From contig CAJXMN010000003.1 in NCBI GenBank assembly GCA_913056215.1, forward strand, positions 1-64,000: DNA of 64,000 nucleotides. Reading direction: 5' to 3'. Position numbers and translations under genes: made by a program. Under the pieces are notes generated by a model. That model was not told the origin of the DNA, did no database searches, and saw nothing but the letters and a program-made list of their open reading frames with translations. Source of the DNA: an uncultured Flavobacteriales bacterium (GTDB taxonomy: Bacteria > Bacteroidota > Bacteroidia > Flavobacteriales_D > Crocinitomicaceae). Shown in pieces: positions 44,844 to 54,645 of the stretch (positions are counted from its first letter, which is position 1; every line of letters begins with the position of its first letter).

Positions 44844-46706
44844 ATGCTAAAAGAATATGATGTAGTTGTAGTGGGAGCGGGTCACGCTGGCTGTGAGGCT
44901 GCTAATGCGGCTGCCAAGCTTGGTGCCTCTACCTTACTGGTAACAATGAATATGAATACCATTGCTCAGATGAGTTGTAACCCTGCTATGGGAGGTGTCG
45001 CTAAAGGTCAGATCTTAAGAGAAATTGATGCTTTAGGTGGTGGATCTGCCATAGTCGCTGATAAAAGTGCCATTCAATTTAGGATGCTAAATATGAGTAA
45101 GGGTCCTGCGATGTGGTCTCCGCGAACTCAAAATGACCGAATGCGTTTTGCTGAGGAATGGAGGTTATTACTTGAACGTAATTCAAATGTGGATTTTTGG
45201 CAGGATATGGTGACGGGTTTGCTTACTGAAGGTAATAAAATTGTTGGTGTAAAAACGGGTATTGGAATTGATATAAAAGCGAAGAGTGTTGTTATTACGA
45301 GTGGTACTTTCTTGAACGGTACGATCCATTTAGGTGACAAGCAATTCGGAGGTGGTCGTGCTGGTGAACGTGCTTCTACTGGTATAACTGCTGATTTGAT
45401 TGACTTGGGCTTTGAAAGTGGTCGTATGAAAACGGGAACCCCGCCTAGAGTTGATGGAAGGTCGTTAGATTATTCTGTGATGGAACTCCAACCTGGTGAT
45501 GATGATCCACAAAAATTTAGTTTTACCAATACAGAAATTGCTTCTGATCAACGACCATGTCATATTACATATACCAACCCTGAAACCCATTCCATTCTGG
45601 AAAGTGGATTTGATCGTTCCCCAATGTTTAATGGAGCGATAGAATCTGCGGGCCCACGATATTGTCCGAGTATAGAAGAAAAAATTAGTCGTTTCGCTGA
45701 GCGTGAACGCCACCAAGTTTTTGTTGAACCAGAAGGGTGGAATACAGTAGAAATATATGTGAACGGTTTTAGTACTTCGTTACCTGAGGAAATTCAATTA
45801 CGTGCGATGCGAACAATTCCTGGCTTTGCTGATGTGAAAATGTTTCGCCCTGGATATGCGATAGAATACGATTATTTTCCTCCCATTCAATTGAAACATT
45901 CGCTGGAAACAAAAAAGGTGAATGGGTTGTTTTTTGCTGGACAGATTAATGGAACGACGGGTTACGAAGAAGCCGGTTGCCAGGGATTAATGGCTGGAAT
46001 TAATGCGGGAAGAAAGGCACTGGATAAGGAACCGATAATTTTGAACCGTTCTGACGCTTATATAGGTGTATTGATAGATGATTTGATAACCAAAGGAACC
46101 AAAGAGCCTTATCGGATGTTCACGTCTCGTGCTGAGTATCGAATTTTGTTGAGACAAGACAATGCTGATCAACGCTTGTCCCCTATTGGTCATGCGATAG
46201 GTATGATTGATGATGAACGTATGAAGCTAGTAAACTCTAAAATAGAAGCGACTAAGCATCTAAAAAAGTTTTTACGTAAACAAGGAGTTACCCCAGATGA
46301 AGCAAATCATCAATTAGCTGAAAAGAATAGTTCTCCTATTAAACAGCAAGTTAAATTGACTCAATTGATTATTCGTCCAAATGTAACTATGAATGATTTG
46401 TTAGCGATGAGTAGTGAATTGAGAGATTATATAACTACCGTGGATGAAGCTGTTTTAGAGCAAGCGGAAATCCAATTAAAATATGAAGGATATATTTCAC
46501 GCGAACAAGATGTTGCTGATAAATTAAGTCGCCTTGAAGATGTTAAGATTCCTGGTGATATGGTTTTTGATAAATTGGAGAGTCTTAGTTCCGAGGCTGT
46601 GGAAAAGTTAAGTGAAATAAGACCTGCAAATATTGGACAAGCTTCGAGGATTAGCGGTGTATCCCCTAGTGATATTAATGTACTATTGATCTATTTGGGT
46701 CGTTAG
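44844..46706 (+). CDS. mnmG: tRNA uridine-5-carboxymethylaminomethyl modification enzyme MnmG (GidA)
   Basis: This 620-residue FAD enzyme works with MnmE to modify wobble uridine. It has the dinucleotide-binding motif GAGHAGCEAA at 11-20, SCNPAMGGVAKGQ, and GRMKTGTPPRVDGRS. The C-terminal helical domain ends in DINVLLIYLGR. Two flanking parS-like sites bracket the gene almost exactly. mnmG is origin-proximal in many bacteria. Confidence 0.97.
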   Translation: MLKEYDVVVVGAGHAGCEAANAAAKLGASTLLVTMNMNTIAQMSCNPAMGGVAKGQILREIDALGGGSAIVADKSAIQFRMLNMSKGPAMWSPRTQNDRMRFAEEWRLLLERNSNVDFWQDMVTGLLTEGNKIVGVKTGIGIDIKAKSVVITSGTFLNGTIHLGDKQFGGGRAGERASTGITADLIDLGFESGRMKTGTPPRVDGRSLDYSVMELQPGDDDPQKFSFTNTEIASDQRPCHITYTNPETHSILESGFDRSPMFNGAIESAGPRYCPSIEEKISRFAERERHQVFVEPEGWNTVEIYVNGFSTSLPEEIQLRAMRTIPGFADVKMFRPGYAIEYDYFPPIQLKHSLETKKVNGLFFAGQINGTTGYEEAGCQGLMAGINAGRKALDKEPIILNRSDAYIGVLIDDLITKGTKEPYRMFTSRAEYRILLRQDNADQRLSPIGHAIGMIDDERMKLVNSKIEATKHLKKFLRKQGVTPDEANHQLAEKNSSPIKQQVKLTQLIIRPNVTMNDLLAMSSELRDYITTVDEAVLEQAEIQLKYEGYISREQDVADKLSRLEDVKIPGDMVFDKLESLSSEAVEKLSEIRPANIGQASRISGVSPSDINVLLIYLGR

Positions 46707-46720
46707 TTTCACGTGAAACA
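46705..46720. promoter_or_regulatory. parS-like site at the mnmG stop
   Basis: AGTTTCACGTGAAACA differs from consensus at position 1 only. It begins at the last bases of the mnmG stop codon and lies 10 bases before the methyltransferase start. Confidence 0.82.
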
Positions 46721-46729
46721 AAACAAGAA

Positions 46730-47602
46730 ATGAATACCATAGAAAAATGCGTAGTGTGTGGTTCGACATCACACCACCCCTTTTTAGAATTAAAGGATCA
46801 CATGATAACACAGGAACTATTTACAATTGTAGAATGTGAGAATTGTGGTTTTCATTTTACAAATCCAATACCAAGTATTGATAAAATAGGTCATTACTAT
46901 CAATCGGAAGAATATATTTCACATAGTTCCTCGCGTAAAGGATTGATCAATTGGTTATATAATGTTGTCCGCAATCGTACGCTCCAACAAAAGGTTTCGT
47001 GGATTAATAATGCTGTCCACGGTAAACGGTTATTGGATGTTGGATCAGGTACGGGCCATTTTCTGCGTGTGGCTCAAAAAAAAGGTTTTGAAGGTTATGG
47101 TATAGAACCAGATGATGAAGCCCGACGATTCGCTCACAAAGTCAATCATGTGAGAAGTTGTGATCAGGCGGAGCTCTACAGTTTAGAAAATAATAGTGTA
47201 GATGTGATTACCATGTGGCACGTGTTAGAACATATTTACGATTTACGAAAAGACCTAGCACGAATGCGGGAAATTTTAAGTCCTGGTGGGAAAATGTTTG
47301 TCGCGGTTCCAAATATGAATGCCTACGATGCTCGGTACTATGAAAAATTTTGGGCGGCCTACGATGTTCCTCGTCACCTCTATCACTTCCGGCAACAGGA
47401 TATTGCGAAATTATTTCTTGATATGGGCTTTCAGTTGGAGAAAGTCATACCGATGAAGTATGATGCTTTTTATGTTTCAATGTTGTCTGAAAAATATAAA
47501 GGTCGTTTTTCATTATTTGGTGGTGTTATTGGATTTATCTCTAATATCCGCGCAAAGAAATATGGTTATTCGAGTCAAGTATATGTTTTCCGAAATGATT
47601 AA
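46730..47602 (+). CDS. Class I SAM-dependent methyltransferase with N-terminal zinc-ribbon-like motif
   Basis: This 290-residue protein has C7/C10 (CVVC) and C36/C39 (CENC), which form a probable zinc ribbon. The Rossmann methyltransferase follows, with motif I LLDVGSGTGHFL at about 101-112, acidic E/D residues at YGIEPDDEA, and the MWHVLEHIYD block. This pattern is common in cell-surface saccharide or quinone-type methyltransferases; the substrate is unknown. It follows mnmG by 23 bases and is probably co-transcribed. Confidence 0.8.
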   Translation: MNTIEKCVVCGSTSHHPFLELKDHMITQELFTIVECENCGFHFTNPIPSIDKIGHYYQSEEYISHSSSRKGLINWLYNVVRNRTLQQKVSWINNAVHGKRLLDVGSGTGHFLRVAQKKGFEGYGIEPDDEARRFAHKVNHVRSCDQAELYSLENNSVDVITMWHVLEHIYDLRKDLARMREILSPGGKMFVAVPNMNAYDARYYEKFWAAYDVPRHLYHFRQQDIAKLFLDMGFQLEKVIPMKYDAFYVSMLSEKYKGRFSLFGGVIGFISNIRAKKYGYSSQVYVFRND

Positions 47603-48164
47603 CCGTTACTAGGGCGCTTCGGTATATGATTCTTTCTTGTGATCATCACGGGTGAACTTATTAAAAAACTTGAATTCTGTATTTTTGCTATTTAATTGCC
47701 TGCTGTTAACCTCAAATAGTTTCCTTGGACCTTGGCCTTGATAAAAATGAGATCTTGCAACTCTAAGTGTTAATTAAAAAACAAATATACTATTTTTAGT
47801 TCTGAATGTTAAAAAAATAGAAATAAGAGGTGTTAATATATAGTAGACGCTCTATCTGGAAAGTTTATAAGTTCAGTTGGATGAAAAGCAAGTTATTGAA
47901 ATGGACCTTTTTCGGATAGGGATTGTGTAAGACTTTTTTGAAGATGAATAAAATAGGTCGATAGATATATCTATTTTCCGTTTTAACTAACTAATTAGAC
48001 TATCTCTAGGGAATTGTTTACTTATAACTTTTAAAGGATTAAAAACTACCTATAGTTGTTATAGGGTGTCGTGTAATAACCGTTGTATGATGTTCCGATA
48101 AAAAAAGAGGTTGCCCATATAGGACAACCTCGTTACGAGTAGTGCAATAAAAACGGCACAATTA
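47603..48164. other. 562-base convergent spacer, mostly empty
   Basis: The spacer lies between the methyltransferase (plus) and nrdA (minus). It holds the nrdA terminator at its right end and otherwise about 500 AT-rich bases with no convincing gene, RNA or repeat. A 74-codon minus-strand frame overlaps nrdA and is rejected. It is long for a convergent spacer in this otherwise compact window, so it may contain a degraded gene. Confidence 0.4.
48101..48132 (-). terminator. Intrinsic terminator of nrdBA
   Basis: On the minus strand GAGGTTG pairs with CAACCTC, with a further CC/GG pair past a mismatch, and six T residues follow. It lies 33 bases after the nrdA stop. Confidence 0.82.
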
Positions 48165-50540
48165 TTAACCACTACACATTTCGCAATTATCAGGATCGTC
48201 TGTGGAGCATGATGCTTGCGCCTGCGATTGTATTTCTTCAGTCGACATGGATTGACCAGCAGTGTTATCCTTCTCTGTAACACTTTTATCTACTGTAAAT
48301 TTAATAGCGTTAGTGGCTGCCTTTGTTCGCAGATAGTACATACCTGTCTTCAAACCGCGTTCCCAACCGTAGAAATGCATCGAAGTCAATTTTTTGAAGT
48401 CGGCATTTTCCATAAATATGTTGAGCGACTGCGACTGGCAAATATATGCACCGCGATCAGCAGCTTGTTCAATGATGCTTTTTTGTGAAAGTTCCCAAGC
48501 TGTTTTATAAAGATCCTTCAGATGTTGTGGAATTTCAGGGATATCCTGAACTGAACCATTCGCAGCCATCAATTTTTGACGCATTGTGTTGTCCCACAAT
48601 CCTTCTTTCACGAGATCGCGCAATAGATGCTTATTGACGATGATAAATTCACCAGACAATACACGACGTGTATAGATGTTAGAAGTGTAAGGTTCAAAAC
48701 ATTCGTTATTACCGAGGATCTGAGCTGTAGATGCTGTTGGCATTGGAGCAAGTAGTAATGAATTGCGAACGCCGTGTTCTTGAACTTCTTCGCGAAGGAC
48801 ATCCCACTCCCAACGGTCGCTAGGTTTAGTATCCCACATATCGAACTGGAATATACCTTTAGAAACCGGTGAACCTTCAAATGTTTCGTATGGTCCTTCT
48901 TTCTTTGCTAAATCCTTTGATGCCGTCATTGCAGCGTAGTAAATCGTCTCGAAAATCGCTTTATTCAGTGCTTTAGCTTCGTCTGAATCAAAAGGCATAC
49001 GCAATTTGATGTAAGTGTCCGCTAAGCCTTGTACGCCTAAACCGATGGGGCGATGACGCATATTTGAATTTCGTGCTTCATCTACAGGGTAATAATTTCC
49101 GTCAATGATACGATTGAGATTAATGGTAGCCTCATAAGTTACTTCAAATAATTTGTCGTGATCAAAACCATCCTTTGTAACGTACTTTGGAAGAGCAAGC
49201 GAGGCGAGATTACAAACTGCGACCTCGTCAGGTGCCGTGTATTCCATAATTTCAGTACAAAGGTTTGAAGATTTGATTGTACCTAAGTTCTGCTGGTTTG
49301 ACTTCTTATTAGCAGCATCTTTATAGAGCATGTAAGGTGTACCCGTCTCAATTTGAGATTCTAATATTTTAAACCAAAGCTCCTGAGCTTTAATTGTTTT
49401 TCGTCCTTTACCTTCGTTTTCATACTTTAGATAAAGTTCTTCAAATTCTGCTCCATATGTATCTGAAAGGCCTGGACATTCATTAGGACACATCAGTGTC
49501 CACTCACCATTCGACTGAACGCGCTCCATAAATAAATCTGGAATCCAGAGGGCATAGAATAAGTCACGTGCACGATTCTCTTCTTTACCGTGATTCTTTT
49601 TCATTTCTAAGAAATCGAATACATCGGCATGCCAAGGTTCAAGATACATGGCAAAAGAACCTTTTCGCTTACCACCTCCTTGATCGACATAGCGAGCGGT
49701 GTCGTTAAATACGCGAAGCATAGGAACTATTCCGTTAGATGTACCGTTTGTTCCTCGGATATACGACCCTTTAGCGCGGACATCGTGGATAGAAAGTCCG
49801 ATACCACCTGCAGATTGCGAAATCTGTGCACAGTTTTGAAGTGTTTCGTAAATTCCCTGAATGCTGTCTTCTTTCATCGTCAACAAGAAGCATGAAGACA
49901 TCTGTGGTTTTGGAGTGCCAGCATTGAAAAGCGTTGGTGTTGCATGAGTAAACCAACCTTCCGACATTAGGTTATACGTGCGTATAGCCGCATCAATGTC
50001 ACTTTTGTGGATACCAACAGCAACACGCATCAACATGTGTTGGGGACGTTCAGCTATTTCTCCGTTAAGTTTTAAAAGGTATGAACGCTCCAACGTTTTA
50101 AACCCAAAGTAATCGTAACGAAAATCGCGATCGTAGATAATGCTGGAGTCCAATTTTTCTTTGTTATCCATGATCACTTTATAAACGTCATCAGCAAGTA
50201 ATGAGGCATTTAATCCGGTTTTAGGATCGACATAAGTATGGAGATCCTCCATGGTCTCGGAGAATGTTTTTTTGGTGTTTTTATGTAAGTTAGATACGGA
50301 AATACGTGAAGCAAGCAAGGCGTAATCGGGGTGTTCGATTGTTTTGGAAGCAGCTGTTTCTGCAGCGAGATTATCTAAAACAATTGTCGTAACACCATCG
50401 TAAATACCTTCAATTACTTTCATGGCTACACTTTCCGGTGACACGAGCGGATCGAGTCCGTAGCACATTTTTACAATGCGAGCTGTTATTTTGTCAAACT
50501 TGACGGGTTCTTTTCTTCCGTCTCTTTTAATTACGTACAT
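48165..50540 (-). CDS. nrdA: Ribonucleoside-diphosphate reductase class Ia, alpha subunit
   Basis: This 791-residue enzyme has an N-terminal ATP-cone (about 1-90), active-site cysteines in SSCFLLT and [15 protein letters not shown] in the loop region, and a C-terminal redox pair in CEMCSG. It reduces ribonucleotides together with NrdB, encoded 33 bases upstream in the same operon. The ATP-cone predicts dATP feedback inhibition. Confidence 0.97.
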   Translation of the reverse strand: MYVIKRDGRKEPVKFDKITARIVKMCYGLDPLVSPESVAMKVIEGIYDGVTTIVLDNLAAETAASKTIEHPDYALLASRISVSNLHKNTKKTFSETMEDLHTYVDPKTGLNASLLADDVYKVIMDNKEKLDSSIIYDRDFRYDYFGFKTLERSYLLKLNGEIAERPQHMLMRVAVGIHKSDIDAAIRTYNLMSEGWFTHATPTLFNAGTPKPQMSSCFLLTMKEDSIQGIYETLQNCAQISQSAGGIGLSIHDVRAKGSYIRGTNGTSNGIVPMLRVFNDTARYVDQGGGKRKGSFAMYLEPWHADVFDFLEMKKNHGKEENRARDLFYALWIPDLFMERVQSNGEWTLMCPNECPGLSDTYGAEFEELYLKYENEGKGRKTIKAQELWFKILESQIETGTPYMLYKDAANKKSNQQNLGTIKSSNLCTEIMEYTAPDEVAVCNLASLALPKYVTKDGFDHDKLFEVTYEATINLNRIIDGNYYPVDEARNSNMRHRPIGLGVQGLADTYIKLRMPFDSDEAKALNKAIFETIYYAAMTASKDLAKKEGPYETFEGSPVSKGIFQFDMWDTKPSDRWEWDVLREEVQEHGVRNSLLLAPMPTASTAQILGNNECFEPYTSNIYTRRVLSGEFIIVNKHLLRDLVKEGLWDNTMRQKLMAANGSVQDIPEIPQHLKDLYKTAWELSQKSIIEQAADRGAYICQSQSLNIFMENADFKKLTSMHFYGWERGLKTGMYYLRTKAATNAIKFTVDKSVTEKDNTAGQSMSTEEIQSQAQASCSTDDPDNCEMCSG

Positions 50541-50573
50541 ACTGGTTTATTTATAATGGGTTAAAAAATAATT

Positions 50574-51548
50574 TTAAAAGTCTGCGTCAGTGCTGAAAGA
50601 TTGGTCTTCGTTTCCACCCATCACATTTGCTTTTTGGTATTCAGCAACGCGTTTTTCAAAGAAGTTGGTTTTACCTTCAATAGAAATCATGTCCATAAAG
50701 TCGAAAGGGTTGGTAGCATTAAACTCTTTCTCACATTCAAGTTCCGCGAGAAGACGGTCAGCTACGAACTCAATATATTGTGACATCAAGTCAGAATTCA
50801 TACCGATTAAGCGTACTGGAAGGGCTTCAAGGATAAATTCTTTTTCAATTTTAACTGCATCAAGAATGATTTCTCGTACCTTGTTTTTTGAAAGTTTATC
50901 TACGATGTGGTTATTATAAAGAAGACAGGCAAAATCACAATGCAGTCCTTCGTCTCTCGAAATCAATTCGTTTGAAAAAGAAAGACCAGGCATTAAACCA
51001 CGCTTCTTCAACCAGAAAATTGAACAGAACGAACCAGAAAAGAAAATACCTTCTACAGCAGCAAAAGCGATTAAGCGTTCCGCAAAGTTTCCTTCATCGA
51101 TCCATCGCAACGCCCAGTCGGCCTTTTTCTTAACGCACTCCATTGTTTCAATGGCGTTAAATAAACCATCCTTCTCTTTATCGTCTTTGATGTAAGTATC
51201 AATTAAAAGCGAGTACGTTTCGGAGTGTATATTTTCCATGGCGATTTGAAAACCATAGAAGAATTTGGCCTCAGTATACTGAACTTCAGCGACAAAGTTT
51301 TCAGCGAGATTTTCGTTAACGATTCCGTCAGACGCCGCGAAGAAGGCGAGCACATGTTTGATAAAGTAACGTTCGTCTTCATTGAGTTTGTTTTCCCAAT
51401 CGACTAAGTCGGGAGATAAGTCTATTTCCTCTGCTGTCCAAAAGCTCGCTTCAGCTTTTTTGTAGAACGCCCAGATGTCGTCGTGTTTAATTGGAAATAA
51501 AACAAAGCGATCTTTGTTTTCTTGCAAAATTGGTTCTTCTTGTGCCAT
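50574..51548 (-). CDS. nrdB: Ribonucleoside-diphosphate reductase class Ia, beta subunit
   Basis: This 324-residue radical subunit has carboxylate/histidine iron ligands across [15 protein letters not shown]-type helices (here [15 protein letters not shown]), ENIHSE and [11 protein letters not shown] radical-tyrosine candidate is in [12 protein letters not shown]. It is first in the nrdBA operon. The upstream 465-base spacer has a DnaA box. Confidence 0.95.
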   Translation of the reverse strand: MAQEEPILQENKDRFVLFPIKHDDIWAFYKKAEASFWTAEEIDLSPDLVDWENKLNEDERYFIKHVLAFFAASDGIVNENLAENFVAEVQYTEAKFFYGFQIAMENIHSETYSLLIDTYIKDDKEKDGLFNAIETMECVKKKADWALRWIDEGNFAERLIAFAAVEGIFFSGSFCSIFWLKKRGLMPGLSFSNELISRDEGLHCDFACLLYNNHIVDKLSKNKVREIILDAVKIEKEFILEALPVRLIGMNSDLMSQYIEFVADRLLAELECEKEFNATNPFDFMDMISIEGKTNFFEKRVAEYQKANVMGGNEDQSFSTDADF

Positions 51549-51729
51549 TTGTTAACCGTTTTTAATGTGTAAATATGTTGTGCGTGCGATCCTTTTTACC
51601 GCACGGTGCTTTAATTTTCTGTTTTTTATCAGTGCATTTCTCTTCCAGAACTGGGTACAAAAACAAGTACATTTTCTCTGCAAAGAGCGATACAAAAATT
51701 GACAATAATTTCCGGTCCTACAACTAAAG

Positions 51730-51762
51730 AAATCCACAAAAAAAAGTTTGAATTGTGGATAA
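51730..51762. promoter_or_regulatory. DnaA box pair upstream of nrdBA
   Basis: TGTGGATAA at 51754-51762 is a perfect DnaA box. AAATCCACA at 51730-51738 is an inverted copy with two mismatches, so the pair forms an inverted repeat (ATCCACAA and TTGTGGAT) around about 14 bases. DnaA is known to control nrdAB in E. coli; the role here is inferred. Confidence 0.5.
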
Positions 51763-51998
51763 AATATTTAACTCCTTGATTGATGCATGAAGCCAACATT
51801 ATTAACATTGAATTAAAAGATATTCACATAAAGATTATCTTGTTTATCGACTATTTATGTTATTTTATCTCTTTAGATTCAATATTTATCGCCCAAACCC
51901 TTTGTCCAAGAACGCTCTATAAAATTAAATCAAAGTTTTCCAATGAGAAACTAATTGAGGGTGTGTTTAATAACAACTTTATGTTGATTAAAATTCAT

Positions 51999-52006
51999 TA
52001 TTTTTG
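51999..52006 (+). promoter_or_regulatory. Putative -7 promoter element for the ComF-family gene
   Basis: TATTTTTG matches TAnnTTTG and ends 7 bases before the ATG at 52014, which predicts a leaderless or near-leaderless mRNA. Confidence 0.4.
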
Positions 52007-52013
52007 AAACAGC

Positions 52014-52730
52014 ATGATCAACAAGGCTTATAAAATTTTTCACACTGCCGCAACTGGATTCTTATCTTTAGTGTATCCGAATAATTGTACTGTTTGTGAC
52101 AAAGAGCTCCCAGATGGCATGCAACATCTATGTTTTTCCTGTCGAGACGAACTTGAACATACGTATTTCGAAAAATTCAAAGAACCTTCTCCAGCAGATG
52201 AGCTTTTTTGGGGTCGTATAGATGTTAAACAAGTGTTCCCTCTACTCTATTTTCAAAAAGGAGGTGCCGTACAGAAAATACTGCACAAAATCAAATATGG
52301 CGAAGGCCAACAAATCGGTAGATTTATGGGGGAAATGATTGGTGACCACATGAATCAGCATGAAAAGTTTCGCGATATCGAAGCCCTGATTCCCATTCCG
52401 CTGCATTCTAAAAAAGGCTTCAAGCGAGGGTACAATCAAAGCCTTATGATAGCCCAGGGAATAGAAAAAACAACAGAAACCCCTATCGTGGAGGGACTCG
52501 TACGCAGCGTGCATCGCGCTTCTCAAACCACCAAAAGCAAAGAAGAAAGGTGGCAAAATGTTCAATCCATTTTTGAAATACGCGCTGAAGCCTTAAAAAA
52601 TAAAAATCACGTTGCGATCGTGGATGACGTCTTAACCACAGGTTCAACCTTGGAATCAGCGGCAAAAACTATTAAAGCATTTGATCCAGAGATAAAAGTC
52701 AGTTTTGTTACAGTTGCTATTGCCGAGTAA
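52014..52730 (+). CDS. ComF family protein (phosphoribosyltransferase-like)
   Basis: This 238-residue protein has an N-terminal zinc ribbon (CTVC, about 23-26, and CFSC, about 42-45). A C-terminal PRTase fold carries the PRPP loop VAIVDDVLTTGSTLES at about 200-215 and the QTTKSKEERWQNV block. ComF proteins take part in DNA uptake or late recombination; the enzyme activity is unproven. Confidence 0.9.
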   Translation: MINKAYKIFHTAATGFLSLVYPNNCTVCDKELPDGMQHLCFSCRDELEHTYFEKFKEPSPADELFWGRIDVKQVFPLLYFQKGGAVQKILHKIKYGEGQQIGRFMGEMIGDHMNQHEKFRDIEALIPIPLHSKKGFKRGYNQSLMIAQGIEKTTETPIVEGLVRSVHRASQTTKSKEERWQNVQSIFEIRAEALKNKNHVAIVDDVLTTGSTLESAAKTIKAFDPEIKVSFVTVAIAE

Positions 52731-52782
52731 TGTTTTTTCTGTAAGAGCGGAATAAACTTAAAATAGCATGAATAGTTTTTCT

Positions 52783-54210
52783 TTATTTAGATTCTGTTTT
52801 AACACCAGCTGCAGTTAGCATCATGTTGTGTAAGAATGTATTTTCAATGTAGGGAGGAAGTAATTCACTACCAGGACCATAAGTACCGACCTCAACATAA
52901 TCAGATGAATGATGCATGTCTGCCCAGCCCACAGAAGTATGTTTCTTTTGAATTCTTGCAAGTTCAGCAAAAGGTTTTTTGTAATCATCATACATTTCTT
53001 CTTCATCAAGCGGTTTAAAAAGACTGATAAGATGCTTTGCATCATCATTTGAAATTTGATAACCCTGAGCAAAGTCAATAAGATCTTTGAGCATTTTTGG
53101 AGTAGTGTCTTTCGTTACGCCATCCATGATCCACTTGTTGGAGTGCTTGAAGATTTTTAAACGATCAAAGTTTTCGTCAGCATTTTTACCATAGAACAAA
53201 CCAGGATTGGCATTACCGTGATCGGTTGTGACGATGACTAACGTTTCTTCGTCTTTCTGGGCAAAATCTAGTGCTATCCTCACCGCTTCATCAAAAGCAA
53301 TTTGATCGTATATCAAACCTCCAGTATCGTTTGAGTGAGCTGCCCAATCCACTTTTCCTCCTTCAACCTGAAGCACAAATCCACCACTGTTCTTTTTCAT
53401 TTTCTCAATGGCAACAGCAGTCATTTCCGGAAGTGTAGGAATTGTTTTTTGCAGTTTTTGATCATCGATCTGATCAACCGTGTAAGGAAGTGCTGATTCG
53501 TTGAATACTCCTAATAGAGGTTTCTCAGTATCTAATAGACCTCTTAGTTCTTCTTTACTTTTAGCTACTGCAAACCCTGCCTCTTCAAAAGCACCGTAAA
53601 CATCTTTCTTATCGTCTCGCTTAATCGAGGAAAAATACTCATGACCGCCACCCATCATAACATCAAATTTAAGGTCGAGGTATTTTAAAGCAATACCTGG
53701 TTGATTCCTTCTGGATTTTTCATTCACACAAAATGAAGCTGGTGTAGCGTGAGTGATTGGAACAGTTGTAACACATCCAACAGATTTACCAAGCGCTTTA
53801 AACTTTTGCAAGATCGGTGTGTAGTTTTCTCCATTCGAACCCACATTTAACGAGCCATTTGGAACCCTGTAACCCCCACCCCAGGCAGAGCCTCCAGCAG
53901 CGGAATCAGTGACTAGAGAACTGGCTGAAGCCGTATCCATCATTGATCGTTTAAACGTACCATCCATAATGTTTTTAATCCAGTTAGTACGACGACCGTT
54001 CATACGTTGAGCAAATAGATCAGCCATGTTGAGTGTCCCAGAACTCATACCGTCAGAAACGAGAAAGATGATGTTTTTAGCCTCACCGTTTTCCAGTGCC
54101 CCGTAAAGCGCTTCTTGATTTGTGTTTTTATTCGAGGCAAATAGTAAAGGAGAAACAGCAACTCCTGCTGCGGTCAAAGAGCTATTTCTAAAAAAGTCGC
54201 GTCTCTTCAT
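52783..54210 (-). CDS. Alkaline phosphatase (PhoA superfamily) with Tat signal
   Basis: I chose the ATG at 54210 (475 residues) over the TTG at 54228. It gives MKRRDFFRNSS, a twin-arginine signal, so the enzyme is exported folded to the periplasm. The first metal site is in FLVSDGMSSGT, the nucleophile serine in TDSAAGGSAWGGG at about 102, and further ligands are VEGGKVDWAAHSND, VTTDHGN and the late GWADMHHSSD. All catalytic elements are present. It releases phosphate from organic esters. No pho-box was identified. Confidence 0.92.
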   Translation of the reverse strand: MKRRDFFRNSSLTAAGVAVSPLLFASNKNTNQEALYGALENGEAKNIIFLVSDGMSSGTLNMADLFAQRMNGRRTNWIKNIMDGTFKRSMMDTASASSLVTDSAAGGSAWGGGYRVPNGSLNVGSNGENYTPILQKFKALGKSVGCVTTVPITHATPASFCVNEKSRRNQPGIALKYLDLKFDVMMGGGHEYFSSIKRDDKKDVYGAFEEAGFAVAKSKEELRGLLDTEKPLLGVFNESALPYTVDQIDDQKLQKTIPTLPEMTAVAIEKMKKNSGGFVLQVEGGKVDWAAHSNDTGGLIYDQIAFDEAVRIALDFAQKDEETLVIVTTDHGNANPGLFYGKNADENFDRLKIFKHSNKWIMDGVTKDTTPKMLKDLIDFAQGYQISNDDAKHLISLFKPLDEEEMYDDYKKPFAELARIQKKHTSVGWADMHHSSDYVEVGTYGPGSELLPPYIENTFLHNMMLTAAGVKTESK

Positions 54211-54309
54211 AATCAATGCTTTTAGCAAATATAAGGTTCTGTCAAAAAACCCGTGTTAATGAATCGTGAAATTGTGAGCTCCGTTTGGTCGATATTACAC
54301 AGGAACCGA

Positions 54310-54543
54310 TTAATTACAGACTCCTTCCGTGTATTCATTAATTCCTGCACACTCGGCTTCACAACTGTTACCGTAAGTTTTTTCATTACAGCCACAAACT
54401 GGTTCATAAACTGCAAGGCATGCACAATCAGGATTTTTGTTTTCACTGCAACTGTCTTTTTTACAAGAAAAGGAAAAGAAAACGACTATACTAAAAAGGG
54501 TCGTGACCAATGAATTTATAAATGTTAATTTTCTCATAGTCAT
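54310..54543 (-). CDS. Kazal-type protease inhibitor lipoprotein
   Basis: This 77-residue protein has the lipobox FSFSC (cysteine at about 27) followed by a short linker and a compact Kazal fold. The pattern is CACLAVYEPVCGC, then KTYGNSCEAECAG, then a terminal Cys, with six core cysteines and the YxPVCG and TYxNxC signatures. It should be an envelope-anchored serine-protease inhibitor. ATG at 54537 is an equally good start. It sits just upstream of the phosphatase, with about 100 bases between. Confidence 0.8.
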   Translation of the reverse strand: MTMRKLTFINSLVTTLFSIVVFFSFSCKKDSCSENKNPDCACLAVYEPVCGCNEKTYGNSCEAECAGINEYTEGVCN

Positions 54544-54645
54544 ATTTTTATGTGTTGAAAGCGGTCTTAAAGTGCATCAGGGAGTGTTCAAAAAACTGTA
54601 TTACTTGAAATTTTTAAAACAAATTTAAATTCTTTACTAAACAGA

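Larger units (their letters stand above)
51549..52013. other. 465-base divergent spacer: nrdBA regulatory region and comF promoter
   Basis: The nrdB half contains a perfect DnaA box and an inverted near match (listed separately). The middle is AT-rich, with another near-match box at 51820-51828 (ATATTCACA). The right end carries the comF-like gene's promoter. No NrdR-box pair was recognised. A 75-codon plus-strand frame (51780-52007) is AT-driven and not accepted. Confidence 0.5.

Noticed and set aside
48059-48283. 74-codon minus-strand frame over the nrdA 3' end
   Set aside because: It lies in the nrdA coding region and terminator in a different frame.
51780-52007. 75-codon plus-strand frame upstream of the comF-like gene
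   Set aside because: Composition follows the AT-rich DNA, no motif is seen, and it overlaps the comF promoter region.
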